DNA from: Pseudooceanicola nitratireducens
GTDB lineage: Bacteria > Pseudomonadota > Alphaproteobacteria > Rhodobacterales > Rhodobacteraceae
NCBI RefSeq assembly: GCF_900109195.1
Contig: NZ_FNZG01000002.1
Location: 70,355-134,354, forward strand
Reading direction: 5' to 3'
DNA: 64,000 bases
The notes under the pieces were generated by a model. It was given only the letters and a program-made list of their open reading frames with translations. It was not told where the DNA came from and searched no databases. This document shows positions 1 through 10,000 of this stretch, piece by piece. A program made the translations under genes and the position numbers. Each line of letters opens with the position of its first letter. Positions within the stretch are counted from its first letter, which is position 1.

Positions 1-391
1 CGGCAATGTATTGCGCTGCGTCTTCGGGTGCGATCCAGGGCGCAAAGATATGGTCGAAGAAGAGAACGGCCAGAAACGCCATGGAAAAAGGTTTGATCAG
101 CCAATTGACGACCAGCGTAATCAGCAAGCCCTTGGGCTGGCGGGCAACCCCGACGACGGCCCCGAAATCGACGCTGACCATCATCGGATAGACCATGGCC
201 CAGATCAGTACGGCGACGACAAGGTTGATCGATGCCACCTCGGCCGCGGCTATGGCATCGACCAGCCCCGGTGCCACAGTGCCGATTGCGATGCCCGCGA
301 CCATGGAGGCCGCCACCCAAAAGGTCAGAAGGCGTTCGAAGCGACCCATCGGGGTGGCAGTGTCGGACATGGGCGGGCTCCGGTCTGTCAT
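1..391 (-). CDS. acr3: ACR3-family arsenite efflux transporter, N-terminal part (cut by window edge)
   Basis: The reverse strand reads about 130 residues before running off the left edge. Visible are hydrophobic segments near residues 23-42, 52-72 and 90-112 and the ACR3-like stretches YPMMVSVDFG and NWLIKPFSMA. ACR3 proteins are inner-membrane arsenite/H+ antiporters of about 350 residues, so roughly 60% of the gene is missing. Two in-frame ATGs exist, at 391 and 370; I list the longer form and the choice is open. The gene is divergent from an arsR regulator, with paired operators between them, which supports arsenite-controlled expression. The family call is firm; substrate specificity is inferred from the family and the neighbour. 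Confidence 0.85.
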   Translation of the reverse strand, partial: MTDRSPPMSDTATPMGRFERLLTFWVAASMVAGIAIGTVAPGLVDAIAAAEVASINLVVAVLIWAMVYPMMVSVDFGAVVGVARQPKGLLITLVVNWLIKPFSMAFLAVLFFDHIFAPWIAPEDAAQYIA

Positions 392-400
392 GTGTTCGTC

Positions 401-420
401 ATTTCGTAAATACGCGAATT
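401..420. promoter_or_regulatory. ArsR operator, left copy
   Basis: ATTTCGTAAATACGCGAATT is an imperfect palindrome that recurs in inverted orientation at 464-484. It lies just upstream of the acr3 start, where a bound repressor would block that promoter. Seen directly; assignment to ArsR is inferred from position. Confidence 0.65.
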
Positions 421-449
421 GAGGGATGCCTAGGATGGATCCGGCTATC

Positions 450-484
450 TTGTCAACTATCCTAATTTCGCGTAATTACGAAAT
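450..484 (+). promoter_or_regulatory. arsR promoter with overlapping ArsR operator, right copy
   Basis: A -35 box TTGTCA (450-455) lies 17 bp from a -10 box TAATTA (473-478). The operator copy AATTTCGCGTAATTACGAAAT covers 464-484, so it overlaps the -10 box and ends one base before the arsR ATG at 485. The predicted transcript would begin at or next to the start codon. Sequence match is seen; function is inferred. Confidence 0.65.
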
Positions 485-811
485 ATGAAGCAAACTTTGG
501 CCATAGATGCCTTCAGTGCCCTTGCCCACGATACGCGGCTGGACATCTTTCGTCTGCTGGTGAAACGCGGCCCCATGGGAACGCCGGCGATGGAGATCGG
601 CCGACTGCTGGATATCAAGCCCTCGACCCTGTCAGGCCATCTGGCCACATTGAAACGGGCCGGGCTGGTCAGCAGCGAACGCCAGCACCGCAAAATTCAA
701 TACGCCCCGCGACTTGAGGCGGTGAATGGGTTGGTGCGGTTCCTGCTAGAGGATTGCTGCGGCGGCGATGAAAGCGCCTGTGCGGGTATCGATCTGCCGG
801 CCCAAACGTAG
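485..811 (+). CDS. arsR: ArsR-family arsenite-responsive repressor
   Basis: A 108-residue winged-helix regulator. The recognition-helix region is near residues 42-62 (IKPSTLSGHLATLKRAG). The C-terminus carries a cysteine pair at 91-92 and a third cysteine at 99, close to the CC-x5-C arsenite site known from the Acidithiobacillus ferrooxidans type of ArsR, rather than the helix-4 CVC site of the E. coli type. It is divergent from acr3 and preceded by an operator that abuts its ATG, leaving no room for a Shine-Dalgarno sequence, so the message is probably leaderless. It should repress itself and acr3 until arsenite binds. Confidence 0.9.
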   Translation: MKQTLAIDAFSALAHDTRLDIFRLLVKRGPMGTPAMEIGRLLDIKPSTLSGHLATLKRAGLVSSERQHRKIQYAPRLEAVNGLVRFLLEDCCGGDESACAGIDLPAQT

Positions 812-816
812 TTGCC

Positions 817-837
817 GGGGGTGCCTTGCGCACCCCC
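817..837. terminator. Hairpin between convergent arsR and gyrB
   Basis: GGGGGTGC at 817-824 pairs perfectly with GCACCCCC at 830-837 around a 5-base loop, just after the arsR stop. There is no T-run on either side, so intrinsic termination is only plausible. Confidence 0.45.
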
Positions 838-880
838 AACCTGTTCAATCGCGATAGGCGACGGGCCCTATTGGAACCCT

Positions 881-3356
<2,476 letters not shown>

Positions 3357-3414
3357 GCAAATGGCACAAGATTTTGTGGGCAGGCGGCGGGCCTCTCCAT
3401 AGGTCCGGTTGCGG

Positions 3415-4035
3415 TCAGAGGATCGCGATGGCCAGGCCCACGCAGATCATCAGACCGCCCGCCACAAGGTTCGTCCGGCGCATTGCCCGCCCCGAGGCCA
3501 GGACCCGCCGCACCCGGTCCACCATCAGCGCAAACAGCAGGTTCCCGATGAAGGGCACCAGCATCGACACGCCCATGATCGCGGCGATGTCCCAGGCGGT
3601 GATCTGCGTCAGATCGAAGAAGCCGGGCAGCACGCCCATGTAGAACAGGATCGCCTTGGGGTTGCCCAGAATCACCACCAGCCCGGCGACGAACCCGGCC
3701 CACATGCCGGGGCGTGTCAGGCGGCTGTCGCTGGCGATGGTCTTGTCGGCGTTGCGGATCAGCAGGATCCCCATGGTCAGGAACATCGCCGCGCCCACAT
3801 AGCGCAGGATGATCATAAAGCCCGCGATCTGGTCGACCAGCCAGCTGACCCCCAGCACCGCCAGCAGCGGCCAAAGCGCATCGCCGATCACCACGCCCAG
3901 GGCCAGCGGCCAGGCGGCGTGGAAGCCGCCCGAAAGCGCGCGGGCGGTCAGGGCCAGCCAGACCGGCCCCGGTGTCAGGAACAGGATGAAAAGCGCTGCG
4001 GCGTAAAAGCCCAGCTCCGTCAGGGTCAGGCTCAT
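3415..4035 (-). CDS. LysE/RhtB-family amino-acid or metabolite exporter
   Basis: A 206-residue hydrophobic protein with about six predicted membrane segments. Near the N-terminus it carries the LysE-family motif FLTPGPVWLALTARAL, and later GNPKAILFYMGVLPGF, the second conserved family stretch. Members export amino acids such as lysine, homoserine or threonine; the substrate here cannot be told. Its ATG overlaps the stop of the upstream VOC gene by 4 bases (ATGA), indicating translational coupling, and that gene follows recF by only 3 bases. The gene therefore probably rides on the recF transcript. Confidence 0.88.
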   Translation of the reverse strand: MSLTLTELGFYAAALFILFLTPGPVWLALTARALSGGFHAAWPLALGVVIGDALWPLLAVLGVSWLVDQIAGFMIILRYVGAAMFLTMGILLIRNADKTIASDSRLTRPGMWAGFVAGLVVILGNPKAILFYMGVLPGFFDLTQITAWDIAAIMGVSMLVPFIGNLLFALMVDRVRRVLASGRAMRRTNLVAGGLMICVGLAIAIL

Positions 4036-4517
4036 TCGGGGGCGGGCCCCTTGGTGTCCTCGGCTTCCGCATCCGCGCCCTGTTCAGGGATCGTCAGGCT
4101 GCCGTCGTCATTTACCGTCCAGAAGGGGTTATACGCCAGTTCCCAGACATGCCCGTCGGGATCGGCGTAATAGCCCGAATAGCCGCCCCAGAAGACCTCT
4201 TCCGGCTGCTTCAGCGCCGTGGCCCCGGCCGCCAGCGCCGCCGCAAAGGCCGCATCAACCCCGGCCTGGTCCTGGAAGTTCTGCGCCAAAGTCATCGCGC
4301 CCGTGCCAAGCGGCGCGCCCTCGCGCCCCTGGTCCTTGGCCAGGTCGGCCTTGCCGAACAGCCCAAGCGCCGCGCCCTGCATGCGGAAGAAGACCACGCC
4401 CGGGGCCTCGTCCGCCGCCACCCAGCCAAGCGCCTCGTAGAAGGCGCGGGACCGGGACAGATCCTCGACCCCCAGGGTGATCAGGTTCACCCGCTGCGGC
4501 GTCAATGTCTTGGTCAT
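4032..4517 (-). CDS. VOC (glyoxalase/bleomycin-resistance) superfamily protein
   Basis: A 161-residue single-copy VOC-fold protein. It opens with VNLITLGVEDLSRSRAFYEALGW, typical of the beta-alpha-beta VOC half, and has a second half ending PDGHVWELAYNPFW, where the acidic residue usually binds metal. It could be a dioxygenase-like, lyase-like or binding protein; no substrate can be assigned. It starts 3 bases after the recF stop and overlaps lysE by 4 bases, so recF-VOC-lysE look like one transcription unit inserted between recF and gyrB. Confidence 0.82.
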   Translation of the reverse strand: MTKTLTPQRVNLITLGVEDLSRSRAFYEALGWVAADEAPGVVFFRMQGAALGLFGKADLAKDQGREGAPLGTGAMTLAQNFQDQAGVDAAFAAALAAGATALKQPEEVFWGGYSGYYADPDGHVWELAYNPFWTVNDDGSLTIPEQGADAEAEDTKGPAPE

Positions 4518-4520
4518 GGC

Positions 4521-5624
4521 TCAGGCCTCCTGGATCGCGGATTCTCCGCCCGTTTCGGTAATTTTCAGATGCTGCGCCCGCGTGCCCAGCTCTTCGAACA
4601 GCTCGGCCCCGGTGCCCGTCATCCAGGCCTGCGCACCCAGAGCGCAGACCTCGTCATAAAGGGCAGCGCGCCTCTCGGCGTCAAGGTGAGCCGCGACCTC
4701 GTCCAGCAGAAGGATCGGCGGGGCGCCGAAATCCCCGGCCAGGGCGCGGGCATTGGCCAGGATCAGCGAAATCAACAACGCCTTCTGCTCGCCGGTCGAG
4801 GCATCGCGGGCAGCAATCCCCTTGGTGGCCCAATGCGCATCAAGATCAACGCGGTGCGGGCCGATCAGCGTGCGGCCCGCCGCCATGTCGCGCCGCCGCC
4901 CCCGGGCCAGCGCCTCTTTCAGGGCCAGCTCATCCTCGGGCAGGGCCTCATCGGGGTGCGACATGGACAGATCGGGGGCGGGAAAGGCGGTTTCCGCCGC
5001 GCCCGTGGCCCCGGCGATCAGCGCCAGCGCCTCTTCACGATGCGCTGTGATGCGCGCGCCCGCCTCGGCCATCTGGGATTCCAGCGCGACATACCAATGG
5101 TCATCGCGCACCATGTCCTTCAACAGCCGGTTGCGTTCGCGCATGGCCTTCTCATAGGCCAGCGCGGCCTCGGCATGGGCGGGATTGAAGCTTAGCGTCA
5201 TGCGATCCAGAAAGCGGCGGCGCCCCTCGGCCCCCTCGATCCACAGCCGGTCCATGGAGGGCACCAGCCACAGCACCCGCGCCACCCGGCCAAGGGCGGC
5301 CTGGGCGCCCGCCTTGCCGTCGATGCGCACGCTGCGCGCCGTGCCCGGTTCGGCCATGGTTTCAAGCTCGTGCATCTGGTGCAGGGACCGCAAGACCCCG
5401 GTCAGCTTCCAGCCAAGCGCCTCGGGGCGGCGGATCAGATCCTCGGCCCCCGCCCGGCGCAGCCCGCGCCCCGGCGAAAACATCGACACCGCCTCAAGCA
5501 GCGATGTCTTGCCGGCCCCGTTCGGGCCGTGAATGGCCACGGGCCGGCCATCGGCCTCGACAATGCCGCGCCGATAGGACCGGAAATGCGACAGGGTCAG
5601 CCGGGTCAGGCAAAGCACCCCCAT
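4521..5624 (-). CDS. recF: DNA replication and repair protein RecF
   Basis: A 367-residue SMC-like ATPase that loads RecA on gapped DNA through RecFOR. The Walker A motif GPNGAGKTS is at residues 33-41, a signature-like segment TGEQKALLISLILANARAL lies near residue 280, and a Walker B motif ILLLDEVAAHLD follows. I start it at the ATG at 5624 because it gives the family opening LTRLTLSHFRSYR and the usual length; a longer reading frame upstream has no support. The 5' leader is a copy of the dispersed element at 5633-5668, whose end (GAGGATGATGGGGG) could supply the ribosome-binding site. Confidence 0.95.
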   Translation of the reverse strand: MGVLCLTRLTLSHFRSYRRGIVEADGRPVAIHGPNGAGKTSLLEAVSMFSPGRGLRRAGAEDLIRRPEALGWKLTGVLRSLHQMHELETMAEPGTARSVRIDGKAGAQAALGRVARVLWLVPSMDRLWIEGAEGRRRFLDRMTLSFNPAHAEAALAYEKAMRERNRLLKDMVRDDHWYVALESQMAEAGARITAHREEALALIAGATGAAETAFPAPDLSMSHPDEALPEDELALKEALARGRRRDMAAGRTLIGPHRVDLDAHWATKGIAARDASTGEQKALLISLILANARALAGDFGAPPILLLDEVAAHLDAERRAALYDEVCALGAQAWMTGTGAELFEELGTRAQHLKITETGGESAIQEA

Positions 5625-5632
5625 GCGACCCC

Positions 5633-5668
5633 CATCATCCTCTTGCCAGAAATATCCCCGCCGGAGGC
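5633..5668 (-). repeat. Dispersed intergenic element, copy A
   Basis: Read on the minus strand it begins GCCTCCGGCGGGGATATTT and continues CTGGCAAGAGGATGATG. GCC and GGC around TCC form a short stem ahead of GGGATATTT. It lies between dnaN and recF and ends a few bases before the recF start. Related copies are at 25909-25962, 40713-40762 and 51308-51342. Confidence 0.75.
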
Positions 5669-5700
5669 AAACCCGCCCTGCGGCCCTTCCCTGCGCCGGG

Positions 5701-6819
5701 TCAGACGCGCATCGGCATGACCACGTAGACCGCGCTGGTGTCGCCACCTTCGCGCATCAGGGTCGGATCACCGGCGGAATTGAACAGGAATACCGCGTTC
5801 TCGCGATCCACCTGGGATGCGATTTCCAGCAGGTATTTCGCGTTGAACCCGATCTCCAGCCGTTCGTCGCCATAGGCCACGGCCAGCTCTTCCTCGGCGG
5901 CCCCGCTGTCGGGCGCGTTGACGGACAGGATCAGGCGATCCTCGTCCAGCGCCAGCTTCACCGCGCGCGACCGTTCCGAGGACACGGTGGCCACACGGTC
6001 GACCGCCTTGGCAAAATCAGCGGCGTCCACTTCCATCTTGCGGGTGTTGCCCTGCGGAATCACGCGGGTGTAGTCTGGGAAGGTGCCGTCGATGACCTTC
6101 GACGTCAGGGTGATCGCGGGGGTGGCAAAGCGCACCTTGGTCTCAGAGACCGACACGGCGATCTTCATCTCGTCGTCGTCCAGCAGCTTGCGCAGTTCCC
6201 CCACGGTCTTGCGGGGCACGATCACGCCGGGCATGTCGGCCGCGCCCTCGGGCAGTTCGGCGTCGATGCGGGCCAGGCGGTGGCCGTCGGTGGCGACACA
6301 GCGCAGCACGCGGCCGTCTTCGGATTCGGCGATGTGCATGTAGACGCCGTTCAGATAGTACCGGGTCTCTTCGGTCGAGATGGCGAATTTCGACTTGTCG
6401 AACAGGCGGCGCAGCACCGGCGCGGGGGCCGAGAAGTTCGACTGGTATTCCGAGGACGCCATGACCGGGAAGTCTTCCTTGGGCAGCGTCGCCAGGTTGA
6501 AGTTAGACCGGCCCGCGGCCACGGTCAGGCGGCCGGCGGCGCTGTCTTCGGACAGGGTCACCATGGCACCGTCGGGCAGCTTGCGGACGATTTCATGCAG
6601 GGTCACGGCGCTGACGGTGGTGGCCCCGGCGCGTTCGACCATGGCGGGGGCCTTGTCGACCACCTCGATATCCAGGTCGGTGGCGCGGAACTGCACCTCG
6701 TTGCCTTCGGCTTCGATCAGGACATTGGCCAGGATCGGGATCGTGTTGCGGCGTTCCACAACCGACTGCGCCTGGGCGACGGCCTTGAGCAACGCGGCGC
6801 GTTCGATGCTGAGTTTCAT
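5701..6819 (-). CDS. dnaN: DNA polymerase III sliding clamp, beta subunit
   Basis: A 372-residue protein with three repeated clamp domains, opening MKLSIERAALLKAVAQAQSV and ending YVVMPMRV, the conserved C-terminal strand that forms part of the clamp-loader and polymerase binding groove. Two molecules encircle DNA and tether Pol III. It lies in the conserved dnaA-dnaN-recF order. The 244-base gap after dnaA holds a likely dnaA terminator and a candidate dnaN promoter, so it may be transcribed independently of dnaA. The start is preceded by AGGAGTGAAGGGAC, a good ribosome-binding site. Confidence 0.98.
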   Translation of the reverse strand: MKLSIERAALLKAVAQAQSVVERRNTIPILANVLIEAEGNEVQFRATDLDIEVVDKAPAMVERAGATTVSAVTLHEIVRKLPDGAMVTLSEDSAAGRLTVAAGRSNFNLATLPKEDFPVMASSEYQSNFSAPAPVLRRLFDKSKFAISTEETRYYLNGVYMHIAESEDGRVLRCVATDGHRLARIDAELPEGAADMPGVIVPRKTVGELRKLLDDDEMKIAVSVSETKVRFATPAITLTSKVIDGTFPDYTRVIPQGNTRKMEVDAADFAKAVDRVATVSSERSRAVKLALDEDRLILSVNAPDSGAAEEELAVAYGDERLEIGFNAKYLLEIASQVDRENAVFLFNSAGDPTLMREGGDTSAVYVVMPMRV

Positions 6820-6891
6820 GTCCCTTCACTCCTGTCCAAGTCAGGTCATCGCGAAATCCTACGCGATCAACCTGCCGATGCCGGGATCGGA

Positions 6892-6919
6892 AAGCTACCC
6901 GTTTCAGGGGTCAGCACAA
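6892..6919 (-). promoter_or_regulatory. Candidate dnaN promoter
   Basis: On the minus strand TTGTGC (6919-6914), 16 bp, TAGCTT (6897-6892). It is a moderate match about 70 bases upstream of the dnaN ATG and just downstream of the dnaA terminator hairpin. Confidence 0.4.
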
Positions 6920-6965
6920 GTGTTTTGTTGGATTTTTCCCCGGTTTCGGACGGCAGAAAGGCAAA

Positions 6966-6986
6966 GACCGGGCACGGGGCCCGGTC
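6966..6986 (-). terminator. Probable dnaA terminator
   Basis: GACCGGGC and GCCCGGTC form a perfect 8-bp stem with a 5-base loop. On the minus strand TTTGCCTTTC follows. It lies about 80 bases after the dnaA stop. Confidence 0.6.
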
Positions 6987-7063
6987 CTGTCGCATCTGTT
7001 CGGCTGACGGGCCGGTTTGACGGCCCTTTGGCTATGTCTTTCAGACGGGTTCTTCGGCGCGCC

Positions 7064-8455
7064 TTAGGCTTCCAGCGCGCGGCGCAGCAGTTCGATATCC
7101 TCGGCGATCTGGCCGTCCTGCTGCTTCAGCTCCTCGACCCGGCGCACGCCGTGAATCACCGTGGTATGGTCACGCCCGCCAAAGCGGCGTCCGATTTCCG
7201 GCAGCGACCGCGAGGTCAGCTGCTTTGCAAGATACATCGCCACCTGACGGGGGCGGGCATAGGTGCGCACCCGCTTGGGTCCGATCAGGTCGGACATGCG
7301 GATGTTGTAATGCTCGGCCACCTTGCGCTGGATTTCCTCGACCGTGATCTTGCGTTCCGAGGCGCGCAGGATGTCGGCCAGGCATTCCTGGGTCAAGTCC
7401 AGCGTGATTTCGCGACCCACGAGGGACGAGAAGGCGAACAGCCGGGTCAGCGCGCCTTCCAGCACGCGGACGTTGGTTGAGATGCGGTGCGCCAGGAATT
7501 CCAGCACGCCGTCGGCCATCTTCAGATCCGGGTACTGCGACCGCTGAGCGTCCACCTTGCTTTGCAGGATGCCCAGGCGCAGTTCGTAGTCGGTCGGGTG
7601 CAGATCGACGATCAAGCCGCACTGCATGCGAGAGCGGATCCGCTCCTCCATATCGGTCATCTCACCGGGGGCGCGGTCGCCCGAGATGATGATCTGTTTG
7701 TTCTGATCCACAAGCGCGTTGAACGTGTGGAAGAATTCTTCCTGCGTGCTGTCCTTTCCGGCAATGAACTGGACGTCATCGACCATCAGCACGTCGACAG
7801 TGCGGAACAGCGATTTGAAGTCCATCGTGCGGCGTTCACGGATCGCTTGAACAAAGCGATACATGAATTGTTCTGCCGAAAGGTAAACGACGGTCAGCTC
7901 GGGGCGGTTTTTCTGCAGCTCATTCGCGATGGCGTGCATCAGGTGCGTCTTGCCCAGACCAACGCCGCCGTACAGGAACAGCGGGTTGAAGGTCACCGGG
8001 CCGCCTTCGGCGACGCGACGTGCAGCAGCATGGGCCAGTTCGTTCGGCTTGCCGACGACAAAGCTGTCGAAGGTGAAACGCGGGTCCAGCGGGGCGGGCT
8101 GAAGCATGGCGTCCAGGGCCGAGGGCTTGGCCGGTTTGGCAGCTTCCGGCGCAGGCGCGGGTTCGACCTCGACCTGGGCAGGGCGGGCAGGTTCGGCCGC
8201 ATTCACGTTGGCCGCCTGGCTGACGATGAACTCAAGCCGGCGAATCTGCTGGTTGACCGACGAGACCTCGCCCAGAATCAGATCCCCGAAATTGCGCGAC
8301 ACATAGGTGCCGGCATAGGAATTCGGCGCACCGATTACGGCGACACCGTCTTCGGTCCGGTCCAGAACCAGCGGTTCGATCCAACTTTTGTAATTATGCT
8401 GCCCGACATTCGCGAGAAGGTTCTGTTTGACTGCGCCCCACTGATCTTTTGTCAT
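7064..8455 (-). CDS. dnaA: Chromosomal replication initiator DnaA
   Basis: A 463-residue AAA+ initiator. Domain I (about 1-75) opens WGAVKQNLLANVGQHNYKSW. A short Ala/Pro-rich linker spans about 85-115. Domain III has Walker A GGVGLGKT at 163-170 and Walker B LMVDDVQF at 213-220. Domain IV ends with the DNA-binding signature RDHTTVIHGVRRVEEL. It melts the origin and regulates transcription. It is 495 bases downstream of rpsT on the same strand; that gap contains no perfect TTATCCACA box. Confidence 0.98.
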   Translation of the reverse strand: MTKDQWGAVKQNLLANVGQHNYKSWIEPLVLDRTEDGVAVIGAPNSYAGTYVSRNFGDLILGEVSSVNQQIRRLEFIVSQAANVNAAEPARPAQVEVEPAPAPEAAKPAKPSALDAMLQPAPLDPRFTFDSFVVGKPNELAHAAARRVAEGGPVTFNPLFLYGGVGLGKTHLMHAIANELQKNRPELTVVYLSAEQFMYRFVQAIRERRTMDFKSLFRTVDVLMVDDVQFIAGKDSTQEEFFHTFNALVDQNKQIIISGDRAPGEMTDMEERIRSRMQCGLIVDLHPTDYELRLGILQSKVDAQRSQYPDLKMADGVLEFLAHRISTNVRVLEGALTRLFAFSSLVGREITLDLTQECLADILRASERKITVEEIQRKVAEHYNIRMSDLIGPKRVRTYARPRQVAMYLAKQLTSRSLPEIGRRFGGRDHTTVIHGVRRVEELKQQDGQIAEDIELLRRALEA

Positions 8456-8895
8456 TCTTTCCTTGCCCCCAGGATTTCTTAATTCTCAATACACCTCATA
8501 CCCGGAAGGCTTTGCCGACCGGTCACGACACCGTTGCCCCAAACCACAGCACACTCACCCCGTTCCCGCAGAAGGAACGGCCGCAAACGTGCCGCAATCT
8601 GTGTCTGGAACTGCAACTGGTTCAGTGGAGAATGTCCCCGACCACTCAACCCAAAGTTGCACATTCCGCCTGCTCAGCCTTTCTGGCCGATCCCGAGGTC
8701 GTGGCGTCGGAAGCTTGTATAGTAGCCTCTGTGAACACCGCGACCTTCGACCAGTAGGAGTCGAGCCCCCCAAGACGACGTGAATCGCATGAGTGAACCT
8801 AGCAACTGTGACGAGAGGCGCGCAACGGCAAGAAGCTCTTGACTCAGAATTGGTCGAAATCGAATCTCGAGGCGGTGGCAGAGGCGCCACATAGC
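8456..8895. other. dnaA upstream region without a recognisable gene
   Basis: About 440 bases between dnaA and the rpsT terminator. No reading frame on either strand looks like a protein. Only degenerate DnaA-box-like words appear on the minus strand (for example TTCTCCACT, GTGTTCACA and CTCGTCACA), so I do not call oriC. A TATACA / TATAGT word near 8718-8724 is the only strong -10-like string, without a matching -35. The region probably holds the dnaA promoter. Confidence 0.5.
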
Positions 8896-8925
8896 AAAGG
8901 GGCACCGCCGTAGCGATGCCCCTTT
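8896..8925 (-). terminator. rpsT terminator
   Basis: AAAGGGGCA (8896-8904) pairs with TGCCCCTTT (8917-8925), a perfect 9-bp stem with a 12-base loop, starting 26 bases after the rpsT stop. The U-run is short. Confidence 0.7.
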
Positions 8926-8950
8926 AACGTTCAGTCACTTGCGCGCTGGT

Positions 8951-9214
8951 TCAGGCGATTGCCTTCACGCGGGCTGCAAGACGCGACATTTTCCGGGATG
9001 CGGTATTCTTGTGCAGGATACCCTTGGTCACACCGCGCATCAGCTCGGGCTGAGCTGCTTGCAGGGCGTTGGAAGCCGCAGTTTTGTCACCCGATGCAAT
9101 CGCCTCTTCCACCTTGCGAAGGAAGGTACGGATGCGCGAGCGACGCGCCTTGTTAACCGTAGTACGGCTAACCGTCTGACGGGCGCGCTTCTTGGATTGA
9201 GGCGTATTGGCCAT
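8951..9214 (-). CDS. rpsT: 30S ribosomal protein S20
   Basis: An 87-residue, strongly basic helical protein opening [13 protein letters not shown] and continuing [19 protein letters not shown], the usual S20 pattern. It binds 16S rRNA early in small-subunit assembly. Length matches the family. It has its own strong promoter at 9259-9287 and a terminator at 8896-8925, so it is a single-gene transcription unit next to dnaA. Confidence 0.98.
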   Translation of the reverse strand: MANTPQSKKRARQTVSRTTVNKARRSRIRTFLRKVEEAIASGDKTAASNALQAAQPELMRGVTKGILHKNTASRKMSRLAARVKAIA

Positions 9215-9258
9215 GTTCTATCGTCCCATGGTTTGGGTTCGTACGTTCTGAAGCCGCG

Positions 9259-9287
9259 CTGATAGGACCGACTCGCCGCAAAGTCAA
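9259..9287 (-). promoter_or_regulatory. rpsT promoter
   Basis: On the minus strand TTGACT (9287-9282), 17 bp, TATCAG (9264-9259). This is a good sigma-70 match about 45 bases upstream of the rpsT ATG. Confidence 0.7.
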
Positions 9288-9318
9288 CAGCCTCGGCCCG
9301 GAACATGACAAGTTTGCG

Positions 9319-9942
9319 TCAGGGCGTGCCGTCCGGGCTGTCGAATTGGGTACAGAGCACGAGAATCCGCGCCTCGTCCTGCCCGTCGGCCGCATAAAGG
9401 TGTCCGCGTCCGCTGTCGAAATACATGGAATCACCCTGGTTCAGCGTGACCGGATCGCGGCCCTCCAACTGAACGATCACACGACCCGAGAGGATATAAA
9501 GGAATTCTTCACCGGGATGACTTACCATCCGATCAAAATTCATCCGCTGAAGCGGCTTCAGCGTGCCGCGCATGGGCACCATGGATTTGCCGCGCACATC
9601 CGGGAACATCATCTCGTAGGTGTAGTTCTCGGTTTCCAGATAGGCGAAGTCATGGGCCCGGGCGATTTCCACGGTGCCGGCGGCGAAACTGTCGGTGCCG
9701 TCGGAAAACAATTCGGCGACGTCCACGCCCAGCCCCTTCGCCAGGCCCGAGAATCGATCATAGGTCGGGGCCATCAGCCCGCGTTCGATCTTTGAGATGG
9801 TCGAAATCGCCAGCCCGCTGCGGTCGGACAGGGCCTGAAGCGTCAGGCTGCGCGCCTCTCTCAGAGCTTTGATCCGGGTGCCAAGCAGCGTGCGGCTGCT
9901 TTCGGCATCGGGTGTTTTCGTCGTGTTTCCAGTCTCTTCCAT
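9319..9942 (-). CDS. XRE-family regulator with C-terminal cupin domain
   Basis: A 207-residue two-domain repressor. An N-terminal helix-turn-helix (about residues 23-78) reads LQALSDRSGLAISTISKIERG. A C-terminal cupin (about 130-200) reads HPGEEFLYILSGRVIVQLEG and would sense a small ligand. I use the ATG at 9942, which gives MEETGN, rather than an upstream extension. This architecture often controls amino-acid or polyamine catabolic genes next to it. The divergent neighbour is a DauA-like dehydrogenase, and a palindrome TTTTCC-TATC-GGAAAA sits between them, so it probably controls that gene and itself. Confidence 0.88.
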   Translation of the reverse strand: MEETGNTTKTPDAESSRTLLGTRIKALREARSLTLQALSDRSGLAISTISKIERGLMAPTYDRFSGLAKGLGVDVAELFSDGTDSFAAGTVEIARAHDFAYLETENYTYEMMFPDVRGKSMVPMRGTLKPLQRMNFDRMVSHPGEEFLYILSGRVIVQLEGRDPVTLNQGDSMYFDSGRGHLYAADGQDEARILVLCTQFDSPDGTP

Positions 9943-10000
9943 GACATCAGGACCTTTGCGGCCAGCCTTAACTTTTATCGGAAGGGTGATGGAACACATC

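Noticed and set aside
5623-7020. Long plus-strand frame opposite dnaN
   Set aside because: Antisense shadow of a clear DnaN gene.
8456-8950. Chromosome origin oriC
   Set aside because: No perfect DnaA box, no AT-rich unwinding region; in this group oriC need not be next to dnaA.
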